From: G942493375 sp942493375
GTDB lineage: Bacteria > Armatimonadota > UBA5829
Direction: 5' to 3'
Assembly (NCBI GenBank): GCA_942493375.1
Contig: OW818698.1
Location: 7,812,001-7,876,000, forward strand
Length of the DNA: 64,000 nucleotides
Of the stretch, positions 25,985 to 34,482 are shown piece after piece. The notes beneath the pieces are model-generated. The model was given only the letters and a program-made list of their open reading frames with translations, was not told where the DNA came from and ran no database searches. Position numbers and translations under genes: made by a program. Within the stretch, counting starts at the first letter, position 1, and each line of letters opens with the position of its first letter.

Positions 25985-27187
25985 ATGTCTATTAATGCTG
26001 CTTTAGTTGCTGTTGCTGCTTTTATTATCCTTGGGTGTGCTGTTTCACCTGGAGTTGCTAAGGATGTAAAGTGGAAGATCGGGGAGCCTATTGTCACTTA
26101 CTGGGCTGGGCCAGCTACGTTTATGGAACTGGATGACCGGGCAGCTGAGCAGATTGTTGCTGGCGGATGGAACCTGGGCTGGGCTCGAAATGTTGAGGAC
26201 CTGGATACTTATTACCGGCACGGTATTCGCGGGATGCTTGTAGTAAATGTGCCCGATCTCAATGATCCAGCACAGGCTAAGGCTCTGGATGAGAAGATCA
26301 AGCAGGTCAAGAACCATCCGGCTATGTATACCTATCATATCACTGACGAACCCAATGCCTCTGCATTCGCAATGCTGGGCAAACTGGTTGCATATATCAA
26401 AAAGCGCGACCCAGCGCACTTCTCTTACATCAACCTCCTGCCTGTAGATGCTCCGGTCAGTATGCTGGGAACGCAGGGGGACACTGCTACAGCTTACAAG
26501 GAGCATGTTGATCAGTTTGTTAAGCTTGTAAAACCGGAACTGCTGAGCTATGATTTCTACAATTTCCTTGAAGGTGGAGATAACGATAACTACTTCCTGA
26601 ACCTCTCTATTATCCGCGATGCAGCTCTCAAGGCAAAAATACCTTTCATGAACATAGTCCAGGCAATCGGCTGGCCAGGATATCGTCCAACCGATGAGCA
26701 CCAACTGCGCTGGCTTGCATATACGACTCTGGCATACGGAGGCCAGGGGATCAGCCATTTCAGGTATGACATGGGATTTTGGAAAGATCCAGCTACCCCT
26801 ACTCCTCTCTATTGGCCGGTATCGCGAATTAATCGTGACTTCTTCGCTATCGCCAAACAACTTAAACCCCTGAAATCAATCGGAGCCTATCACTGCGGGG
26901 TAGTTCCCAAGGGCGGACTGCCTTTACCCGAACGCGGTGTATTTACGCTAGAGAATACATCACAGAATGTTCTGCTGGGCTACTTCGGGAAGAACGCCAA
27001 TCACCCAACTTATGTTTTGGTGGTGAATCTGGATTATAAGAATGCAGTGGATACGGTTTTAGTTGGACCGGGTGAGATGGAATTATTCAATTCGTCAACC
27101 GGCCTTTGGCAAGCACGCGCTGGCAAACAGGTAAAGCTGAACATGTTGCCAGGTGAAGGAGCTCTGGTGCGGTTGAGGAGTAAGTGA
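25985..27187 (+). CDS. Secreted TIM-barrel glycosidase-like protein
   Basis: A 400-residue protein starting at the ATG at 25985 behind GGAGG. The signal peptide is hydrophobic (A-A-L-V-A-V-A-A-F-I-I-L-G-C) with a cysteine that could be a lipobox, followed by G-V-A-K. The body resembles a GH-A-type barrel: W-N-L-G-W-A-R, then Y-T-Y-H-I-T-D-E-P near residue 115, where the D-E-P carries a plausible catalytic acid. A small C-terminal beta domain ends the protein. It is not assignable to one CAZy family by eye. The next gene begins seven bases later. Confidence 0.72.
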   Translation: MSINAALVAVAAFIILGCAVSPGVAKDVKWKIGEPIVTYWAGPATFMELDDRAAEQIVAGGWNLGWARNVEDLDTYYRHGIRGMLVVNVPDLNDPAQAKALDEKIKQVKNHPAMYTYHITDEPNASAFAMLGKLVAYIKKRDPAHFSYINLLPVDAPVSMLGTQGDTATAYKEHVDQFVKLVKPELLSYDFYNFLEGGDNDNYFLNLSIIRDAALKAKIPFMNIVQAIGWPGYRPTDEHQLRWLAYTTLAYGGQGISHFRYDMGFWKDPATPTPLYWPVSRINRDFFAIAKQLKPLKSIGAYHCGVVPKGGLPLPERGVFTLENTSQNVLLGYFGKNANHPTYVLVVNLDYKNAVDTVLVGPGEMELFNSSTGLWQARAGKQVKLNMLPGEGALVRLRSK

Positions 27188-27194
27188 AAGATCC

Positions 27195-27695
27195 GTGGAC
27201 TTACAGAAAAAGAATACCAGAACCAGAGATTTGATAATAATTCTTGGAATTATTACTGGCTTGGTTGCCTATATAGTCCCTGTGTACAATAAAACAATTG
27301 CAAAATGGGCAGTAGCAGATTGTGGGTATAGTATCAGACAATTGTGTATGGGGATTGAAGCATATTCGCAGGACTATGACCACAAAACACCACCATCATC
27401 AAAATGGTCGGATGCCATTTTTCGGTATGTTAGATATAACACAGATGCATATTATTGCCATTGGGCTTCGCAGAAACGCTCTCATGAGCATCCAGCATCC
27501 AGCGCCTTTTCGCTTTATTACAAGTTGGATAGAGTAGATATGAAGAATATAGCCAAACCTGAGTTAACACCAATGTTCTTCGATTCCAGCGGAGGTTGGA
27601 ATTCTGCCCTACCAATAACCGATGCAGTTCCACGGCATTCCGCAGGTTATAACTGCGGGTTTCTGGATGGGCATATTAAGTGGGTGAATGGGTAG
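27195..27695 (+). CDS. Degenerate pseudopilin with H-X9-DG tail, copy 1
   Basis: 166 residues starting with GTG. One hydrophobic helix at about residues 12-33 follows a short charged N-terminus, then A-Y-S-Q-D-Y-D-H-K and a cysteine pair, ending R-H-S-A-G-Y-N-C-G-F-L-D-G-H, which fits H-X9-DG. This layout matches the DUF1559-type prepilin-like proteins. However, the G-F-T-L-I-E leader needed for prepilin peptidase is absent: R-D-L-I-I-I-L-G occupies its place, without Glu5. It is probably membrane-anchored, not processed. The ribosome site is weak. Confidence 0.72.
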   Translation: MDLQKKNTRTRDLIIILGIITGLVAYIVPVYNKTIAKWAVADCGYSIRQLCMGIEAYSQDYDHKTPPSSKWSDAIFRYVRYNTDAYYCHWASQKRSHEHPASSAFSLYYKLDRVDMKNIAKPELTPMFFDSSGGWNSALPITDAVPRHSAGYNCGFLDGHIKWVNG

Positions 27696-27700
27696 GATTT

Positions 27701-27720
27701 AGGCTTCAGACTTCAGGAAG
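27701..27720. repeat. Family C repeat after a stop codon
   Basis: AGGCTTCAGACTTCAGGAAG begins six bases after the stop of the first pseudopilin gene and lies just before the ribosome site of the second. Confidence 0.6.
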
Positions 27721-27742
27721 AAACCTCATGCGAGGGGTGAAT

Positions 27743-28264
27743 ATGGATTTCTACAAAAGGAGAATTTCGGTACGGGACTTGCTGATCATGGCTCTTATTG
27801 TTGCGTGTTTAACAGCTTTTTTATACCCGAAACCCAATAGGAATGAGTATAGACCACCGCACGATTCATGCAGTTCTCATTTACGTCGGTTGTGCTCGGG
27901 AATCATTGCATATTCTCTGGATTACGACCAAAAACTTCCTCCTGCAGCAAAATGGTGTGATGCTGTTCGTCCATACGTAAAATATGAAAAGAAGGTATTC
28001 CATTGTAATCAGGCTCCCCACAGAGACTCCCTGTTAAATAAACTGGGTTTGGTAAAAGATTCCCCATCCTGCGACTATTCATACCATAATAAGTTGAATC
28101 ATGTAAGCATGGAGAAGATAAGGAATCCTGCAGGAGCTCCTATGTTATTCGACTCAAACGGCGGTTGGAATTCTACTCTACCGATAACCGGAGCTGTTCC
28201 ACGGCATTCAGAAGGGTATAACTGCGGTTTTGTGGATGGACATGTTAAGTGGGTGAAGAAGTAG
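27743..28264 (+). CDS. Degenerate pseudopilin with H-X9-DG tail, copy 2
   Basis: 173 residues starting at ATG 27743 behind GAGGGG; an upstream in-frame ATG at 27680 would translate a family C repeat and is rejected. N-terminus K-R-R-I-S-V-R-D-L-L-I-M-A-L-I-V-A-C again has no Glu5. The body has Y-S-L-D-Y-D-Q-K-L-P-P-A-A-K-W and ends R-H-S-E-G-Y-N-C-G-F-V-D-G-H. It is a clear paralogue of copies 1 and 3, with more residues around the middle cysteines. Confidence 0.74.
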   Translation: MDFYKRRISVRDLLIMALIVACLTAFLYPKPNRNEYRPPHDSCSSHLRRLCSGIIAYSLDYDQKLPPAAKWCDAVRPYVKYEKKVFHCNQAPHRDSLLNKLGLVKDSPSCDYSYHNKLNHVSMEKIRNPAGAPMLFDSNGGWNSTLPITGAVPRHSEGYNCGFVDGHVKWVKK

Positions 28265-28298
28265 CAGCGATCGTGCAAGCTATAATAAGGAGTATGAT

Positions 28299-28829
28299 AT
28301 GTGCAATAATCCTGTACCTTTTAAAAGATCATATTGGGTCGATGAGGGATTGCTTCTTGCTGGACATTATCCTGGTGACATGAATCCCGAAATAGCAGAG
28401 TGCAAACTCTCTGCTTTGCTTGATGTTGGCATCAGAACCATAATCAACCTGATACAAGAACTGGAAACTGAGCAAGGCTATTGTGGGGTAGTCAGCAGAC
28501 TTGCAGAGGAACGTGGGATATCAGTGGAGTGCATCAATATGCCCATCGAAGACAATGAGGTACCTACAAGGGAGTATATGGCCCGGATTCTGGATTTGAT
28601 TGATACTTCAATTGTTAAGGGATTACCAGTATATGTGCACTGCTGGGGTGGATATGGACGGACTGGAACAGTGGTAGGGTGCTGGTTAGCACGCCATGGT
28701 ATAGCCTTGGGTAAGGATGCGCTAGAGAAAATATGCGAGTTAAGGCGTGATGACATTACAGCGTGCATTTCATCTCCACAGACTGATGCCCAGAGGGCTT
28801 TTGTTTGTTCGTGGATGTCAGGGGAGTAG
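28299..28829 (+). CDS. Protein tyrosine / dual-specificity phosphatase
   Basis: A 176-residue cytoplasmic phosphatase of the cysteine-dependent DSP/PTP fold. The P-loop is H-C115-W-G-G-Y-G-R121-T-G, fitting H-C-X5-R, and an upstream D-N-E-V-P segment may provide the general acid. AGGAG lies before the ATG. It sits between pseudopilin copies 2 and 3 on the same strand with short gaps, so it is likely co-transcribed. Substrate could be phosphotyrosine, phosphoinositide-like or a small phosphoester. Confidence 0.85.
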   Translation: MCNNPVPFKRSYWVDEGLLLAGHYPGDMNPEIAECKLSALLDVGIRTIINLIQELETEQGYCGVVSRLAEERGISVECINMPIEDNEVPTREYMARILDLIDTSIVKGLPVYVHCWGGYGRTGTVVGCWLARHGIALGKDALEKICELRRDDITACISSPQTDAQRAFVCSWMSGE

Positions 28830-28861
28830 TTCTGAGAAGCGGAGATTAGTGAGATTTAGTC

Positions 28862-29374
28862 GTGGAAAATGCCTTGGATCTACATAAAAAGAATCATTTT
28901 ATCAGGGACCTAGCAATAGTAATCATTATTATCGTTGGTCTGGCAGCATATGTGGGCAACCAGTTTAAGCATATCAGAGATAAATCTCGTGAGTCTAATT
29001 GTGCCAGCAATATTATGCAGCTGTGCAGTGGTATTGAAATGTATTCCAAGGACTATGACCAGAAATTGCCTCCTGCTGAAAAATGGTCGGATGCAATTTA
29101 TCCACTTGTAAAACAGTCACGAGGAACATTCCTGTGCCCTGCAGATAGAATTAGATATTATGGAGACCATCATCAATCCAGCTCGTTTTCATTTCACAAC
29201 AAGCTGGATAAAGCAAGTTTGAAAAGCATTGCCAAGCCTGCGTCAATCCCAATGCTATTCGACTCCACTGGAGGATGGAATTCCATTCTCTCCATTTCCG
29301 ATGCCGTACCGAGGCATTCCGGAGGTTATAACTGTGGATTTGCTGATGGGCATATTAAGTGGGTTCGTAAGTAG
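28862..29374 (+). CDS. Degenerate pseudopilin with H-X9-DG tail, copy 3
   Basis: 170 residues starting at GTG. The helix F-I-R-D-L-A-I-V-I-I-I-I-V-G-L-A-A-Y lacks the prepilin leader. Next comes R-E-S-N-C-A-S-N-I-M-Q-L, the segment most like real DUF1559/pilin relatives, then Y-S-K-D-Y-D-Q-K-L-P-P-A. It ends R-H-S-G-G-Y-N-C-G-F-A-D-G-H. It is 32 bases after the phosphatase gene. The ribosome site is weak, as for copy 1. Confidence 0.73.
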   Translation: MENALDLHKKNHFIRDLAIVIIIIVGLAAYVGNQFKHIRDKSRESNCASNIMQLCSGIEMYSKDYDQKLPPAEKWSDAIYPLVKQSRGTFLCPADRIRYYGDHHQSSSFSFHNKLDKASLKSIAKPASIPMLFDSTGGWNSILSISDAVPRHSGGYNCGFADGHIKWVRK

Positions 29375-29469
29375 TGTTTGATCTCTTCAATCCACTTACC
29401 ACTTCTCATAGAGAATTGGTTCGATAATCACCTTTAGATGGGATTAATTACCCGAGGTCTCCGTTTTGT

Positions 29470-32184
29470 CTAATCCGCTATTGAATTGACTAACACATTA
29501 TCCAGTTTCCCCTTAAACATATGCCCTGCTCCGTCGCCTCCCAGGTAGATCCTTAAGTTTCCGTAGGCCCTTCCTGGGATGCCTGATGCATTACCGATTG
29601 GTCGACCATTAATTGATAAATGCGCTGATTGTTCATTGAAAGTCATTTCTATGTGCGACCATACTCCTGCGGGTAGTGGGTCTGTGCTGGTGGCGAGGAT
29701 GTTGTGCTGGGAGGTATTTTCTGATTTGGACATCTCGCGCCCGCCTTGCAAACGGCCATCCGGTAGGATACGCAATACCGGGCATGACTGCCAACCTGCA
29801 TGGCCTATTATTGATTGCTCATTCACATATTCACCAGTTGGACAGATATCCATGCTTATGGTGAATGCTCCGACCGGCATTTGGCGGATTGGGATTTCTA
29901 TGATGTCATCTGTTCCATCGAACTCTATGCATTTGCCTGCTGAGTCCTGGCGTGAGATGACTGCTGGGGTTCGGTTGGTATCCTGGACGTAATATAACGA
30001 ATATAATGGGCTACCGGGATGCAGAGGGTTCCAGCCTTTTGTGTCAGTCCAGGGATCGGTAGAATCGAATGACCACTGCATCTGCTGAACCATAGCCGGA
30101 TGCACCTTTGCCTTGGACACCACCGGGGTAATGAATGGTGGTTTAGTAAAGTATGCTTCATAACCTCCACCCCCTACTCCTCCACCATCCAGAGTCTCTG
30201 CAGTCTGTAATACAGTTGTGGGCACGCGAGCAAGACCTGCGCTGAATGGAGCTACAGCGTTGGAGAAGAAGAAACGCCCGTCAATGGTTTCGCAACGAAC
30301 GTAAAACAGGTCACTTGTGCATGTTTGTTTGGTATAATAGCGTCCGGTAAGGGTGGCTTTGGTGATGTTCAGGCTTGGAGTAACGACAGATGTGCTGTCA
30401 GTCTCTGCCAGAAAAAGACGGCAGACCGGTTGGCCTGAGTCAGAAAGAAGATCGACGGCTCCCTGTTTCAATTGTGCAAGAGTGACAGTCTGCGGTGTGG
30501 CATTATCTACTGAAGCAGTCAGCGACAGGTTGGAGTTATCCGATAATTCCGCTGCAAGATACCTATAACGGCCAAAAAGCACTGATAGCGATGCCTGCGA
30601 CCAGCTGAGATCGGGCTTTCTGGCTGAATCCAGTGTGTAGTAAGCATTGGTAATTGTTCCACCTGATGCTTTTATATTCAGCTGAGTATCCTGTATGTAG
30701 GTAAATCCAAGGTGATATTTGACACCGCTGGGGATTGTTTTGGTGAATGATCCAAACGGACGATCGTTGCGCCATAAGGTGACAGATCGAACTTTTTCGG
30801 TAGATTGCAAATTGACGGTAGCCTGAATATTACCGTCGGAGTCTTTTTTCACAGTCAGGTATGCACGACCATCAGATATTTCATGCACCGGGACGCGGAC
30901 GTTGGACTTGTTGGCGATCCATCCTGTTCTCATAACAAAAATTGGGAGTCGGCGTGTGTAGTTAATCTTACCTGATTTTACATACAATATCGGTTCAACG
31001 ACCGGGGTGTTCGCGAATGTAATGGTCGGTACGGCCCAATCGAGTCTGGTGGCAGTAGATCCTTTGAATGTCCTGGCTGGCAGCTTAACGAGTGTTTTAT
31101 TGTTCATATCACGCAGTTCTATCGATGCGGTGATTGTTTTTTGAACAGTGGGGAGAGAGATCAGTTCAATGCGCTGCACAGTGCCTATTATCTGTTCTCG
31201 TTGATACGCAAGATATATCCGCGGTTTGGGTGCAGGTTTGTCATTTCCCTGCAAACGTGAGACCCAGTATCTGATCAGTTCAGGATAGGAATGGAACTGA
31301 AAAACCATCGGCTGCAGTGGAGTCTCATCCAGATCGTTCCACGTGGTCAGATGAATCCAGGCAGTCTGCTCTTTTACCGCGGCTTCGAAGTTGTTCCAGA
31401 ACTGATCGAAACCTTTGAAACCGCTGTAGTATTCGTTGCGTCCGGAAAACGGCCATGGGCCTATATAACCGGGTCCGATACCAGCCATCCACTTGCCGGA
31501 TGATGTCAAAGCAGCGCCTTTATGCAACGTGGGATAGAGTGTTGAGGCTGCGAATTGAGTGTGATCGAGTGCAGCGAAGCTGTATAACATATCAAAACTG
31601 TTCGGGTATTTTTCAGGAGAATTGGCATCAACTACAAGGAATACTTCAAACCCTTTAGTTGCCAACTCCTGTCTGAACAATTTCCAGTAATCGGCAGATC
31701 CACGATCACCGGCATATGTAGTCAGCAGCGGTTTACCATCGATACACGCCAGGTTAGAATACTCTTTTGCCTGCTGAAGGAATGACGCTACCTTTTCCGC
31801 GAGCACCGGAGCGGAGTCTTCGAAACCGTCCAGACAGACTGATACCATAAACTTGGTGCCGCGAGATGCTTCAAGCAATTTGAGAGTCTGCTCTGCAAAT
31901 GCAGAACCATTGACCATATCTACCAGGAAACCGTTAATACCCATACGAATTGCAGAGTCTATCTCCTGTCGATAATCTTTTTGCTGATCTCCTGTAGGAT
32001 GAGCGAGTGGGAAATCGTAGTAATTGGTTATGGCGGTAGGAGTCTGGTTCCAGTCATGCCATGCTACATAATGGCTCCAGACCAGATGATCATTGACAGT
32101 AGCGGAGTTCGAATTGACAGCAGCAACGAGTATGAGACATAAAACTATTGCGGTCCTTAGTAATTGTTTGGTTGCAGTCGGCAT
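29470..32184 (-). CDS. Secreted GH71/GH99-like protein with C-terminal LamG domain
   Basis: 904 residues with a Sec signal peptide (cleavage near N-S-N-S-A-T). The first 300 residues resemble GH71/GH99 barrels: W-S-H-Y-V-A-W at the start, A-I-R-M-G-I-N-G-F-L-V-D-M in the second strand, and W-N-D-L-D-E-T-P late. A middle part of beta-strands follows. The last 160 residues are a LamG/concanavalin-like domain (C-I-E-F-D-G-T-D-D-I, W-S-H-I-E-M-T-F, L-D-N-V-L-V). GH71 acts on alpha-1,3-glucans and GH99 on mannosides; the substrate here is unknown. GGGAG precedes the ATG. It is transcribed opposite to its neighbours. Confidence 0.75.
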   Translation of the reverse strand: MPTATKQLLRTAIVLCLILVAAVNSNSATVNDHLVWSHYVAWHDWNQTPTAITNYYDFPLAHPTGDQQKDYRQEIDSAIRMGINGFLVDMVNGSAFAEQTLKLLEASRGTKFMVSVCLDGFEDSAPVLAEKVASFLQQAKEYSNLACIDGKPLLTTYAGDRGSADYWKLFRQELATKGFEVFLVVDANSPEKYPNSFDMLYSFAALDHTQFAASTLYPTLHKGAALTSSGKWMAGIGPGYIGPWPFSGRNEYYSGFKGFDQFWNNFEAAVKEQTAWIHLTTWNDLDETPLQPMVFQFHSYPELIRYWVSRLQGNDKPAPKPRIYLAYQREQIIGTVQRIELISLPTVQKTITASIELRDMNNKTLVKLPARTFKGSTATRLDWAVPTITFANTPVVEPILYVKSGKINYTRRLPIFVMRTGWIANKSNVRVPVHEISDGRAYLTVKKDSDGNIQATVNLQSTEKVRSVTLWRNDRPFGSFTKTIPSGVKYHLGFTYIQDTQLNIKASGGTITNAYYTLDSARKPDLSWSQASLSVLFGRYRYLAAELSDNSNLSLTASVDNATPQTVTLAQLKQGAVDLLSDSGQPVCRLFLAETDSTSVVTPSLNITKATLTGRYYTKQTCTSDLFYVRCETIDGRFFFSNAVAPFSAGLARVPTTVLQTAETLDGGGVGGGGYEAYFTKPPFITPVVSKAKVHPAMVQQMQWSFDSTDPWTDTKGWNPLHPGSPLYSLYYVQDTNRTPAVISRQDSAGKCIEFDGTDDIIEIPIRQMPVGAFTISMDICPTGEYVNEQSIIGHAGWQSCPVLRILPDGRLQGGREMSKSENTSQHNILATSTDPLPAGVWSHIEMTFNEQSAHLSINGRPIGNASGIPGRAYGNLRIYLGGDGAGHMFKGKLDNVLVNSIAD

Positions 32185-32348
32185 CCTTTACTCCCTTAAT
32201 ATTATGCTGTGATGCGTTAGCGTAACACGGGGTAGCTTTGTCCGTCAAGAAACATCCTTTACTATCCCTGATGTGTACTTGTAACTACAGCCATAATATG
32301 TATAACGTACGGCAATAATACTGATGATTTTCAAGGGAGTTATGTATA

Positions 32349-34319
32349 TTGAGATTACGAATATTTGCTCTGGCTGTTCTATATGTTTGTTTGCTTGCTG
32401 GATGTCGGGTTGCTTTGGCGGCGGGTGACCCTTATAGTGCTGGAATAGCAGACGCTGCGGCTACGAGGAATATCCGTAATGATTCGGCATTTCAGTCTTT
32501 AACGGTGATTGATCCAACTAAAACACAAACAATAACTGTGAGTGATGGAGCCGGTGGGACGAAGACCATTCAGGCAGTAAATATGATAACACTGACCAGC
32601 TATACAGCTCCATACACCAATGCTACAAACCTGCAGAGATACACTGTAGATGCTACCTCTAAATACCGGTCAAATATCTGGACGACAGTTGAAGGTGATG
32701 CAAAGGCCTATCTGCAGAAGAAGGGCATTCCAATCACCGACGATATAAATACGACAAACGCTATGCTGGAATCTCTGGGTATGGGAGACTGGAACGGATA
32801 TAAGGTACTCTCCATGTGGGTAGAGGCTAAATATGTTACCCGGCCATCATATAACCCTGACATCACTTCAAACGAAACTCCGACCTGGAACGCAACAACC
32901 GGAAGGTATGACTTTACCAATGTGAATGCAACTACGCTGCCCAATTTCCTGGGGATTGCACCGGTCAGCAAAACTTCAGGCTGGTATACTCGTCCTTATG
33001 ATGCCTTTGTGGGAAGCGATGAATATCAGAACTGGTTGAATGCCTGGAGCACATCTTCATATGACATCGGAGCCGGACGGGAGTTTCCATATACGGGTCT
33101 GGGGTGGACATGGAACTGGAACATTGATCCTAACCTTACGGGCTTTGCTCTGAGTGAGTTTATTATAAATGGAAATGCTGACTTCTATTTCAAAAGCCTC
33201 AGACCTACGCTTGGGTATCTGTTCCCTGTCATTGCACAGAATGCTAACCAGGCTTCTGTTGCCAATGCACTGGATGGGATTTATGATTCGGCGACTGGTG
33301 ATATGCGGACTACGCTGGATAGCATGGTGGCTCTGGATGACGGCGGGGCTATTGCGAATACTTTTGAAGAGACATCCCCCGCCCGGTTGAACCTGCTCAC
33401 ACGCCAGATTGTCAGCGGTATAGATGGTGTGGCTGAGAGAGTTAATAACAGATTCGGCTTATTGGATAGTGAAATATCAGATGAACCCAGGGGCGGTTCT
33501 ATTTGGACATCCAGTGGGATTTCATGGAGCAAAGGTAACAGCAGCACAGGTGGATTCCCAAGCAATGGTACATCCGACACATTTGTCCTCGGATGGGAGA
33601 AACGCAGCGACAAATCACTATCGGGACTTGACTTGAGCTATAACAGCAATGACCTTACATGGAATGGTTCTACCGGGAATGCTGATGCAGGTATGACGTT
33701 CCTTACTGGTTATTATGGACGTAAGCTTGGGAGATGGAGATTGGGTGCTGAGATTGGAGTGGGGTTGATTGATATCAATACCCACCGGCAGATACCTACT
33801 CTGAACCAAAAACTCTCCGGAGATAATTCAGCTACGGGGTTTATTGCTGGTATCAGTGCCAGTCGGCCTATTGCGAAAAACAACTGGACACTGACTCCGT
33901 CTGCAGGGCTGCTTTACACCAGGCTTGAACAGGACTCATACACTGAGACCGGCAGTGCTCTGGCAATGCATATAAATTCTCAGGCTCTAAATTTACTTCG
34001 GAGTGATGTCGGGATATCTTTCGAAAACAAATTTGTAGGTGCAGATAACCACACAGCAACTCAATCTCTGAAACTGCATTGGCTGTGTCCACTCACTGAC
34101 CGGAACGCCAGCGTATCAGGAGTATTTTCAAGTGCGCCTTCGGCACTGGTCAATGGAATTGATCGCGCGGTTCCAGGGGATATGATTCAAGCCAGCTATG
34201 CTATTTCCGGAGAATATGGAGCAGGTCGGACACTGAGTCTGGGTTATGACTATGCCAGGGAACTGGATGGTGGGTTGACCAGTCACAGCGTGCATGTGAA
34301 TTATGCGGTTGAGTTTTAG
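32349..34319 (+). CDS. Autotransporter-like outer-membrane beta-barrel protein
   Basis: 656 residues. TTG at 32349 is the start because GGGAG lies nine bases upstream; a nearer ATG is out of frame. The export signal includes L-L-A-G-C, a possible lipobox, followed by an alternative Sec site A-L-A-A-G. The first half is a passenger rich in Asn, Thr and aromatic residues. The last 280 residues form amphipathic beta-strands (S-I-W-T-S-S-G-I-S-W, then G-Y-Y-G-R-K-L-G-R-W-R-L-G) and end V-N-Y-A-V-E-F, the terminal Phe expected for BAM recognition. This is strong evidence for a two-membrane cell. Confidence 0.8.
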   Translation: MRLRIFALAVLYVCLLAGCRVALAAGDPYSAGIADAAATRNIRNDSAFQSLTVIDPTKTQTITVSDGAGGTKTIQAVNMITLTSYTAPYTNATNLQRYTVDATSKYRSNIWTTVEGDAKAYLQKKGIPITDDINTTNAMLESLGMGDWNGYKVLSMWVEAKYVTRPSYNPDITSNETPTWNATTGRYDFTNVNATTLPNFLGIAPVSKTSGWYTRPYDAFVGSDEYQNWLNAWSTSSYDIGAGREFPYTGLGWTWNWNIDPNLTGFALSEFIINGNADFYFKSLRPTLGYLFPVIAQNANQASVANALDGIYDSATGDMRTTLDSMVALDDGGAIANTFEETSPARLNLLTRQIVSGIDGVAERVNNRFGLLDSEISDEPRGGSIWTSSGISWSKGNSSTGGFPSNGTSDTFVLGWEKRSDKSLSGLDLSYNSNDLTWNGSTGNADAGMTFLTGYYGRKLGRWRLGAEIGVGLIDINTHRQIPTLNQKLSGDNSATGFIAGISASRPIAKNNWTLTPSAGLLYTRLEQDSYTETGSALAMHINSQALNLLRSDVGISFENKFVGADNHTATQSLKLHWLCPLTDRNASVSGVFSSAPSALVNGIDRAVPGDMIQASYAISGEYGAGRTLSLGYDYARELDGGLTSHSVHVNYAVEF

Positions 34320-34420
34320 ACTTTTGAGATTCCGTTCAGGTTTACACTTCCAACTCTCATTTGATTGAAGGTCTTACTCCCTGTGTGTTAAGATTGGCTA
34401 TCGGTTGTTGAACTTCGATT

Positions 34421-34460
34421 TTCCCACATTCGCGTGGTTTCGCGTAATTCGCGGTTCATA
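34421..34460. repeat. Family B repeat fragment
   Basis: ATTCGCGTGGTTTCGCGTAA followed by TTCGCGGTTCA lies upstream of dacB. Fuller copies are at 25644 and 35923-36148. Confidence 0.45.
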
Positions 34461-34482
34461 GAAGAAGCAAAGGACACTTTTC

